Assembly (NCBI GenBank): GCA_026874595.1
Contig: CM049313.1
Location: 69,064,659 to 69,128,658 of the forward strand
Reading direction: 5' to 3'
From: Sipunculus nudus
Lineage: Eukaryota > Annelida > Sipuncula > Golfingiida > Sipunculidae
Length of the DNA: 64,000 bases
The notes beneath the pieces were generated by a model. That model saw only the letters and a program-made list of their open reading frames with translations, did not search any database and was not told the DNA's origin. Shown here piece after piece: positions 47,114-59,273 of the stretch (position 1 is its first letter; each line of letters opens with the position of its first letter). The position numbers and the translations under genes are program-made.

Positions 47114-50100
47114 TCATAGTTTTTTTAGCTTTTTAAAAGTGAAGTGAGGGGCATATTCTGCAAATGTAAGTGCCCGAAATGGGGTGGGTGTGGGAGGGGG
47201 TATCCCCCTCCCACAGTTTTGAAAATTTTGAAAAAATAAAACATAAAAAGTGCATTTTCAGTGCAGTATTTTGACCACTTTCCTATTTTTAATCACATGC
47301 TGCATCACACAAAAATGATTAAATATTTAATTTACAGAATCATGTGTGCCAAATTGATAATATTTATACCATAATATAGTCTTCGTCAAATCTTAATAAA
47401 AACTTCAGATCCGTTACTGGGATTTTCATTTTACTCCACCATTGGTGTGTAAAGTATAAAGTACGAAACACATAGCCAAAGGATATATAACATTTTCAAA
47501 CTTACTTCAAGTTTAAGTTGTAATTATAAAATAAATATTACCATGAACAATTAATTTACAGAAAGCTGAACACATGTCAGTCATATATAATTTAACATTG
47601 AGCAATACAAAAAAAAATATTGATATATTCCAACGCAGACCTGTCTATAAGGTTATCAGTTTAAAAATTAATTATGCATACAAGTAGTCTAAATTTCCAA
47701 CTGTTCTCACTAAAATGAATTAGATTATATTCAATTCCCTTATCTGTAAAAATTACACAGTAATAACCTGTATTACTTACACACTCAATTAAAAAATTAA
47801 GTTACAGTTGTTTTCATGTATGTAGTTGTTTCTCAGGCATGTAGACTGAGAAGAAATACGATGGATTTCCCATCCAAATAATGGAACTTACATAATTTCA
47901 CACAGAAAGATCAAATCTAACTCCACCACTAGGCCAAAAATGGTGTATGTGTGTGTGTGGGGGGGGGGGGGGGGGGGCTAAAGCCTATGCTGGTATATAT
48001 ATAGAGTAGACCAATATATGGTACTCCAAGTACTGAGGGCACAAACAGAGGAGGTAATTATTATTGGAGAGAATTAGAGTGAATTTGTTACTGATTTTAA
48101 GAGCTGATTAAAAGAAAACTGTTTACGCCAGTCTGGTGAAGTCAAGTTTTCCCAAAAACATTCAATTAAGTTTGCCTACATGAAAAGTAGGAGGGCCAAA
48201 TCATCGCGTAAAATCACTCATTTAAATTTAAATAAACATGATACTTGCACACATTTTGTTGCAACTCCAGTATCATGCACAGCAGTGACAAATGTTATTT
48301 CAGACATATGTTATACTTTGAGTAGAAAAATTAGAAATAAAATGTATTCTTCTCTCTCTTGCCCCCCCCCCCCCCCCCCCGGATATATAGTCAGACGCTA
48401 TTTAATCTGAGCTTCACAGGTCTCAGAGCTCAGGGTTCTGATTTGCCTCAATGAGTTACTGCAAGCGTCTGGAATTGGTGGCAGAACATAGGACAGCTTT
48501 AAGGCCATAGCTGCTTATATAGCTCAGATGACTTACAGTCAGCTGAGCTAAAAACTTATAGTTTACTAATAGCTTATTTATTTAGAAAGTTAAAGGAACA
48601 AAATATGATTTTACATACCTCACTGGGTTATAGGTAGAATCTTGAGATTTGACAAAGAAGTTAGATACCTTCTGCTTTTTGCTAAATGTCATTAAAACAC
48701 TATACACACTGACTGTAGACAGGTCTTTCAAGCTTCAAATTCAGACAGTAAATGTGACTGCAACTGACCAGCAAGACGGTTTATGAATAGCAAAGATGCC
48801 TGTCCTACATGATCTGGACAGTCTCACACTTCAGGGTGTCAGGACCCAGGTTCTCAGCATGCAGTGGCAACCTCAGAGGCTCTGACCTGACTATAGTAAC
48901 ACTGTGATCAATTAATATCCCATGGTTTTGATGGTGGACAGTGAAGCCTTGGAAGCATTGACACTGCCTGCCTGCTCCCTTTTTTATGGTTTATGTATGC
49001 ATTTTTTTAGCATAGCAAGTGTAATTTTTTTTATATAGTACAGGAATCTTGGTCAATGACAAAAGTGGGGGAGGAGGTGAGGGTACTACCACCTATGCCG
49101 CCAAAAATGTAGCCATGAGCGATTAAGTCAACACTGGAAGTACATCCAGTTTATCATCTGCCTGACCAGCGTAAGCACCCCAGATGCAACATGCAGTCTT
49201 GATGACCAGTAGGTCCCGGGAGTCTCAGCCTCTCTGTAGAGTTTTATATTTCCAACAGGACACATAATATCATAATATACCCCCCCCCCCCCCCCCACCA
49301 CCAATGGCACTGCTCATCCCAGTATTTTTTTCAATGCAAAGTTAAGTACAAATCTTGTTGACTCATGAGCAATGGAAATGCATGGGTTCTTCTACAGAAG
49401 TTCTGCCCCCTTGTGCCCCCCTGGGACCAAAAAGTGGGGGGGGGGGGGGGGGGGCGCGCCCCCCTCGCCCCCCCCCGGTTCCGAAGCCTATGTATATACA
49501 AAATGAAGATGAATCAAGTATTTTCAGAAATTTTACAACTACGTAGTTTCGTGAAACATGTTGTTGCACTCGTCAGGTATAAGGCTGTCTGGCTGGAATG
49601 GACTAGATCATACCGGTATATACATGTTACAGAGATATGCGAGCTTGAATGTATATATGTAACTGGCCTGTTGTATCGAATGTGTAACCAAGACTGTTGA
49701 GTGTAAATGTGCGCCCTGGAGCAAAGATATACCAGGATCAGATAGATGACAGTCGGAATAGGGGAGGACTGGGGTCAAAGGTCGCTCTAGGAGCCCAGTC
49801 AAGACAGTGAGCTAACGGTGATATCACTGTGAAGTCACACAAAACTCACATGGTGAGCTCACAACAGTGAGTTCCTGATGATCTCACTGTGAGCTTATAT
49901 TGTGATATATCATATTGTGACCACACTGTGATGTCACTGTAAGGTCACCATACACTTACACGCGTATGGCTTAAAAGCAAATGAATGTAAAACAAGAATA
50001 TTTTGTCATAAAATTTAATGTGTTTTATTGCATACTACATTTTTTAGGCGATCTGATCAAAATCTACAGAAAGAGTCACAGTGAGTTCTCGATGACCTCA

Positions 50101-51778
50101 CTGTGACCTCATGTTGTGATATATCATATTGTGATGTCACTGTGAGGTCACCATACACACACATGCCTATGGTTAAAAAGGCATAGAAATGTAGCACTAG
50201 AATAATGTGATATAATATTAAACGAGATTTACTGCATGCATATTATATTTTTTTATACGATATGAGCAAAATCTAAATAAACAGAACAGTGAGCTCTCGA
50301 TGACCTCACTGTGACCTCATGTTGTGATATATCATATTGTGACAACACTGTGATGTCACAGTGATGTCACCATACATTCACACGCACATAGCTAACGAGG
50401 CATAGAAATGTAACACTAGAATAATGTGATATAATATTAAATGAAATTTATTGTATATAACATTTTTTTCATATGATCTGAGCAAAATCTAAATAAACAG
50501 AACAGTGACCTCTCGATGACCTCACTATGACCTCATGTTGTGATATATCATATTGTGACTACACTGTGATGTTACTGTGAGTTCACCATACACTCGCATG
50601 CATATGACTAAAAAGGCAAAGAAATGTAGCACTAGAATAATGTGATATAAACTTAAATGAGTTTTATTGCATACTAAAAATTTTTTTTGCGGTCTAATCA
50701 ATTCTAAATAAACAGTAACAGTGAGCTCTCGATGACCTCACTGTGACTCCATTGTGATATATCATATTGTGACGACACTGTGAGGTCACTGTGAGGTCAC
50801 CTTACACACACATGCATATGGTAAAAAAGGCAAAGAAATGTAGCACTAGTATAATGTGAAATAATATTAAATGAGATTTATAAAATCGCATAATACATTT
50901 TTATACGATCTGAGCAAAATCTAAATAAACAGAACAGTGAGCTCTTGATTACCTCACTGTGACCTCATGTTGTGATATATCATATTGTGACCACACTGGT
51001 TAAAAAGGGCAAAAAAATGAACCACGAGAAATATGTGAAATAAAATGTAAAGGGTTAAATGTGCAGGCCTACTACAAGTTTTATCATGTGATCTCTTAAA
51101 AATCTAAATATACAGTAAGAGTGAACTCTTTATTACCTCACTGTGACCTCATGTTGTGATATATCGTATTTTGACGACACGGTGATGTCACTGTGGGATC
51201 ACCATACACTCATATGCATATGGTTGAACAGGAAAAGACGTGAACCACCAGAATTATGTGAAATAAAATGTAAAAGGACTTATTGCATACTACAAGTTAT
51301 ATCATGCGATCTCCTAAATTTTAAATAAACAGTTACAGCGAACTTGATGACCTCAGCGGGCCGTTCGCAGGCAGGCAGGTTTATATTATATGTGCTAATA
51401 CTAATACTAATACTCAAAGACAAATTTTAACCATATATATATATATATATATTTACACATACATATGTATTTTATGTATATATTTTTTATAAGTTATGAC
51501 CTAGAGGGTCCTGTGTGTGTGTGTGTTTGGGGGGGGGGGGTGCATTAATAGTTTATTTTAAAGGGGGGGGGGTTAGACTGAAGTATGACATTTGAACATG
51601 CCAATACGTACCAACCAATAGTATATAAGAATTGTATTTTATTTATATAATTTTAGCTTTAATAAAAATCCTAAAATTATAAATAATACAATTTATTCAC
51701 TGTTTCATCTTCAAATCAGTCTTGTTCCTTAAGAGAATTTGACACATATTATTTTATTATTTTTTCACATGTACTACC

Positions 51779-51835
<57 letters not shown>

Positions 51836-52895
51836 GGTTAAAGCTATGCAAAGTTACCAATATTTCAAGAGGGACAAATATTTATATTAAAAAAGTACCT
51901 AGATGTCGACTATTAAGAGGTAATTGTATAAGTTTTTTTTCCAGCATGCGCTCAACACTACTACCTCAAGGAGGAAATTACAGTAAGAAGGCGAGGGGTT
52001 GATGTGTATACCACAGTAAAACTAGAAATAGGCAAACACATTGAGACTTAAATCTCTAATGCAGCAAAACGAATCGCACAAAAACAAAAAGATAAGAGTG
52101 ATTAAGTGGATTAACCTTTATTTGTACAGTTGTGGTGTATATCAGTTTAGTACAAGGGAAATTAATTCTTTGTATATGCTAGAATGATCTGTAAGCTCAC
52201 CTGACTTTATGTCTTCTGAGTAATGCTCATGGCAATTGCCCTTCAGCTCTCTGTCAGTCCACTTTCTGTCTGGTTGACTTCAGGATATCCAAATGTCAAC
52301 CAATGTATATTAGAATATTCCCAAGTCAACTGGTTGAGATTGGAATTCAGATGTTAATGTTTTTATGCTAGTTTAATTATTGTTTTGACAGTCATGTAAC
52401 AATTTTAGTTCAGCAATCTATATTTTGTATTTGGCCGTGGACAAAGTTCCAAGGGGCATTTCCTCTGAGCTTTTTGAAAATGCTAAAATGAGACTATTTA
52501 ACTTCAGAACTAAGCCCTTTTCCATTTGTTGAAATTTTACAAAAAAATCAGCTGAGCACCATTACCCATGAATAACTTGCTTCTGAAACGTAGCAGATTC
52601 ACCCATTGCTTGTACTGGCAGATAGTTTGGTTCCTTCATAGGGGCCACTCGATTTGAATACGCACAAATATGTAAATTCATTTGAGCATTTTTTTTTGGG
52701 GGGGGGGGGGGATTTAGGAATACTATACTATTAATGTTTTCTATTTGTCCACTTTGATATTTACAAACATATTCTTTACATTACACAGTGCACCATATAA
52801 AATTATTATTGGATGTTGATACTGAGATCACACATGCTCCATGTATGATTCTCTTACTCTTTGTGACAGGTTCATTACATGTAACTGAATTAATC

Positions 52896-52937
<42 letters not shown>

Positions 52938-55900
52938 GGCAGTCAAATGTACTGATTTTAATCATACGAGTTTCTGGTTGTTAAGAGTACTGGCATATAT
53001 CGTTACTAATAGTGGACACTCAATTGAATGTGAATGTACAATAGTATGTTGATGAATGAACATATTTAGTAATTTAGGATTTAGTAGTGCTTAAAGTACA
53101 GTTTATTCAGCCGGGTATACATTATTTTTTTTATATTATATTATTTTATCAGTATACATTTTGTAAATATTATACTCAATGAACTTAGAAAATAAAACGA
53201 GGCTTATGGTTAGTTGTATGAAGTACAATTGGGATTCTATGATAGGAGTTTGACAAGCAGTGTCTCCCACCTTATCTGAATTGACTGTGATTGATGATGA
53301 GAAATCATTGGTGACAAAATTTTAAATATAAAAAAGTATTCTTTCATTAAATATGAAAATTCTTTCAAAAGAATTAATACAATTTATACACAAGTGATTT
53401 GTTTTCTGTCATTTCTGTATTTTACTGGATTATAAAATACGTGTTACGAAATCTGATATATGGCTTCTGTGTTTGTAAGGTATACATGCATTTATCAATA
53501 GAGAAAGTGAATCCACACCTCTTCATATGACTTGTGTTAATTACTTTCGCCTGACATACCGATGCTCATCCCCTTTCTCAGAAAGTAATAACACTTTACA
53601 ATGTAAGTTTATTGTGAATCCACATCTGACATCATGGCGAGGCCATAGCTTGAGCAAAACTTAATGCGGACTTAATGCGGGGGTGGGGGGGGGGCATAAG
53701 GCAGGGCAGAATGCAAGTGTGTAAGATTTGGCATCCTATGCATGGGTTTGGAAATTATTAAGAACACATTGTGAGTGGATATATTTTTAAAAGATAAATA
53801 ATAATATTACATAGATACCTGTGATCTCACACTTTTGACTGCACTGTTCCCATACTGTGTGTTACCTGTGATCCCGCACTGTGACATTACTTTGGACTAT
53901 TCTACTACACAAATGTGACCCCACAGGATGACCTCACTGACAGTCACAAAATTGGCTTTCTGTCAAATTTTATTTCTGCCAAGAACATGACCTTAAGTTA
54001 TGAACTCTAAGAACATGACCTCTATGATAAGAGAATTTGAGAGATCATGCCATCACTGAGAACTCGCATATTGAGATCACTGTGATCCAAGAAATTACCT
54101 CACTGAGAAATCATATTGTGAGATCACTGTGACCACAGACTTTGACCTTAATGAAAACACATACAGTGAGATCACTGTGGCCTCACACTGTGACCTCACT
54201 GAGAACTCATACCATGAAATCACTGTGATGTCTAAAGAAGGTTACAAACTGAACTCATTGTGATCTCTGACCGTGAGGACATCTGTGAGTTCACACTGTG
54301 AGATCATTGTGACCACAGACCATGACCTCACTGAGAACTCACACTGTGAGCTCCCTGTGACCACAGACCATGACCTCACTGAGAACTCGCACTATGAGAT
54401 CATTGTGACCTCAGACCATGACCTCACGGAGAACTCACACTGTGAGATCACTGTGACCTCACACTGTGACCTAACTGAGAACTCACACTGTGAGATCACT
54501 GTGATGTCTGAAGGTGGTTACAGATTGAGCTCCCTGTGACCTCACACCATGAGATCATATGTGAACTCATTGTGAGTCCATTGTGAGTTCATTTTCTTGA
54601 CTGGGAGGGGGGCTGGTAAGAGGCTGTGCTCTGAGCAGTTAGTGACAAATACTGGACAGAATAAATAAAAAGATCTTGACAAGCCTCAGCGTAAACCAGT
54701 GGAAAATCACAACTGAAGTGATATCATGGTCCGACAAAATTGCAAACAAGGAACAATATTCATACATTTCCTTTTGATGTAGTTGATTTTTATCCATCAA
54801 TCAAATCAGATCTCCTGAGCAAAGCACTGGACTTCGCCTCCACCTACGACAGCGTCACAACTGAGGAAAGAGAATAGATAACCCACTCTAAAAAGTCGTT
54901 CCTCTTTAACGCTGGAGAACTATGAAGTAAAAACACCAGAATCCAACTTTGATGTCACCATGGGTAGCAACGATGGTGCCGAAACATGTGAACTTGTGGG
55001 CTCCTTCCTTCTATATCTTATCACAAATAAACACGGAAACCTATTTGGATTGTACAGGGATGATGGGCTAGGAATCACAAAGGAAACCCCCAAAAAGGTA
55101 GAATCCATAAAGAAAGACCTATGCAAAATATTTAAAACGCATGGCTTAAAAATTACAATTGAGGTAAACAAAAAGACCGTTGACTTCCTAGACATAACTT
55201 TGGACCTACAGCGTGGTAAACACAAACCTTTTACTAAACCAATCAATACGCCATTATATGTCAACAGCAAATCCAACCACCCCCCTGGAATAACAAATAA
55301 TATACCCGATTCAGTCAATTAAGATCTTTCCCACATATCCTCCGACGCCGAATCATTCAACCAGGCAGGACCTATATACTAGGAAGCGCTGTAAAAAAAG
55401 CGGATACAACTACCAATAAAATATAACTCAACATCGAAACCCGTAGCCTGTAACCTAAAGAGAAGACGACGTACCATATGGTACAACCCACCGTACAGCA
55501 AAAACGTAGCCACTAATATTGGTAAAACTTTCCTGAAAATTGTGAATGAAGAATTCCTCAAAGAACATGAATTACACAAAATATTCAACAGAAATACCAT
55601 CAAACTGAGTTATAGTTGCATGCCCAGTATGAAGCAATACATTGATGGACACAACCAGACAAAACTCTCAAGGATTGGGAATGCCTCAAATTCTACTAAA
55701 TGTAACTACAGAAAACCAACGGCATGCCCCCATGTCCGGCCACTGCTTGAAAGAATCAATTGTATACCAAGCGACCGTAACAGCCACAGGAGAGCCGTAA
55801 CAAAGCTACATAGGATTAACGGAAAACTCATTCAAGTCACGCTATGCTAACAACAAATCATCTTTCATGAACAAATCTAAGAAATTTAACACAGAACTTA

Positions 55901-56069
55901 GCAAATATATATGGCAGCTGAAAGACAAAGATGTAGACTACAGTATCACATGCACACCACATTTGGCCACCCTCAAAAAACGGAACGAACTTGTCTTCGC
56001 CTGTAGGCATGCGAACAAATTCCTCCTTAAGAACTTCATAACATAGATTTGAGTGTATAGGATGCCCTC

Positions 56070-56107
<38 letters not shown>

Positions 56108-56580
56108 CTATCATAACAGCCACATGAAAACAAATGGAGAGCCCCACGTTTATACACATATAGCCGTCTTTAAGCACTGTCACTAACTGCTCTCAGCACA
56201 ACCTCTTATCAGCCCCTCTCATAGAGCGACCTTTGACCCAAGTCCTCCCGTATCCCAACTCTCTCTATCTGATCCTGGTATATCTTTGCCCCAGGGCGCA
56301 TACTTACACTCAACAGTGTTGGTAACAAGTGACACAACAGGCAGTTAACATATATACATTCAAGGTCGCATATCTCTGTAACATGTATATACCAGAATAA
56401 TCTAGTCATTCCAGCCAGACAGCCTTACCTGACGAGTGCAACAACATGTTGCACGAAACTACGCAATAGTAACATTTCTAAAAAGAGTTGAATGTCTTCA
56501 TTTTGTATTTTTATAAAGCTCTGTTGAAATGCCATGGAGCACTCTAGTAGTTGTTGCTTGCAGAAAACCTGCGATCTATT

Positions 56581-56668
<88 letters not shown>

Positions 56669-58782
56669 CGAGTTCAGCAAACCAAAGCTGGAACAATCTA
56701 AAGTTTGCTTTTGTTTATAACCAAAAAAAGGTATATACAAATATGCTGAGCTCTTACCTTATTCCTATAGTGCTCTGTAACACCGTGGACAGTCCCGCTG
56801 CAAACACTATAGTGCTTAGTATCTGAGCCCGGCCCTCCCAGTCAGTGCCGACACACAACGGACCGCTGATCAGTATCAGGGACCCTACCTGGCCCAGAAA
56901 CATTGTCGAGAAGTGCTACAAAGCGAGTGCGTCGTGTGTTACAAACTCAAGAAATATTTTAACGGAACAACAAACCGTGTGTTACAAACTCAAAAAGTGC
57001 TCAAAAGAACGAACCCTGTCGTATGTTAAAGCTTCAAGTAAGACTGTAAAGGACTAGCATAACAAGGCGTGCGTTACAACCTCAAGAAGGGCCTTATATA
57101 CTTCTCACTTTATATTTTTTTTATTCCAAATGGATTGTACAAATACATATCATAACTAATTAGGACACTCTCCATGGTTCAGGTGGTGGCATTCGGTAAT
57201 GTCTAGGGGTGAAGGAACCCTTAGAACCCGGACAAAACCCATTCCGATAGCCACACTCGGGGGTAGTTAAGGACAAATCCCATCCTGAGTTACAACCTTA
57301 CGAAGGAATGCCAAGGGTGAACATATCGTGTGTTACAACCTTATGAAAGACTTCGAAGAATGAAACAGATCGTGTGTTACAACCTTACAAAGACTGCAAA
57401 GGATGAAACAAATCGTATGTTACAAGTTACCTTACAAAAAAGACTGCAAAGGATGAAACAGATGGTGTGTGACAACCTTGCGAAAGACCTCAAAGGACAA
57501 AACAAATCGTGCGTTATAATCTACGAAAGACCGCAGTTGACGAAACAAATTGTGTGTTACTTTCAACAAAAGACTTTAAAGCACGAAAAATATCGTATGT
57601 TACAACCCATCGAAAGACTGCAAAGGATGAAACATATCTAGTGTTACAACCTTACTAAAAACTGCAGAGGACGAAACATATCGTGTTTCGATCTACGAAC
57701 GACTGCAAGGACGAAATATATCGTTTGTTACAAGCTTACTAAAGACTGCAAAGGAAGAAACAAGTCGTGTGTTACAACCGTACAAAAGAATGTAAAGGAC
57801 GAAACATATCGAAACAAATAAAATTGGGTAAAGATTCATATGAATTTGCAACGCGTTAACAAATGGTGGAGGACTGTTAATTGGACTCGGACTCGGACGT
57901 AGACTCGGGTTCCAGATGACTTGGACTCAAAGAAGATGGACTTGGACTTGAACTTCAAGGACTCGGACTCATGGAGCTTGGAAATAAAACGGTACATTTT
58001 TTTAAGGAAATTTCGGTTTTTTACAACCATTGATGCGAAATCTATGACGATGGATGATCTTATTCGTCCCGATGTTCGAGCACTCGCCACATTTTCCACC
58101 TTCATACATATCTTTCCCATAATCCAACATACGGTATCACAGACTGCTTCTACTTCTATAAGAAAGACCGACGATACCTTTACTATTTGAAAAACTATTT
58201 TCTTGTCATTTAATGGATTTTTCGGTCACATTGACCATACCATCAGGAACATCTTGCACGCGGCTAGATCAGCGCCAGTACTGCGCGTGACATGCTCACG
58301 CTATAAACGCACTGTAGGGCTGATTGGCCTGTTTTTAACACATTGTTTCAGTCTTCTCTTTATATTACCTAAACTGTTATTTGGCCACCTGACAGGTTCA
58401 TATTATAAAAGTAAAAATCTATAATGTAGTATATAAAAATTTTAGGATTTCACAAAACTGGTTAAGTTTTAAAGATTTAACAACTTACCAGTTTTATATA
58501 TTTAAACTTAAAATCGATATTTTCCGAGGCATGTATGGTAAAAAGTAGTCCCTATAACTATTATGTAATCAAGGATTACCCACACAACAATAAACTACGC
58601 AAATGTGAACTATACCATATCAATCAGACAGTTTTATTTGATGTGTCTAACAACATGATGCACGAAACTAATACATCACTGACAAAATTTGATTCCTCTG
58701 TTTATTTGTATAATTATAAAGCTCTGGTCCCATACCATAAAGCTCTCTAGCAGTTGTTTATTGCTGATAAACATAATATTAA

Positions 58783-58849
<67 letters not shown>

Positions 58850-59194
58850 TTATGTCTGAATAAGGTACGACCTGTGCGTGTCCGTGCGTGTATGCGTGTG
58901 ACTCCCAAGAGAACGGGAGTTTTTCTGAGATGCATTGGTTTATCGTCTGTGTGTGTCTGTGCGTGCATATAAGACCCGTAAGAGCCAGAAGTACGACCTG
59001 GAGTCCCAGTAAAACAGACACGTGTATTGGAGGGGTATTCTCCACTGAGTAAATCAGGCTCTCTCCTTCCATGACGTCATATTTCTCGTTTCTATGTTGA
59101 TTTTCCTGGTCATGGCTACCATCAACTTCAAGTAATTGATCGCCGGATTGCTAAGAAATAGATGGATATATTCAAATTCTGAAATGGTACGTGT

Positions 59195-59273
<79 letters not shown>

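Larger units (their letters stand above)
49794..54605. mobile_element. 4.8-kb terminal-inverted-repeat element with internal arrays
   Basis: The left end reads CCCAGTCAAGACAGTGAGCT. The right end is the reverse complement of CCCAGTCAAGAAAATGAACT, so 17 of 20 terminal bases pair. The flanks are halves of one Penelope-type terminal repeat, whose uninterrupted inverted copy at 56,160-56,535 shows the empty site. GGAGCC before and GGAGGG after may be an imperfect target duplication. Inside are a 216-bp-period array near the left end and a 48-50-bp-period array near the right end, both rich in TCACTGTGA. The centre has no convincing transposase frame, so the element is probably non-autonomous. I cannot name the superfamily. 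Confidence 0.65.
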
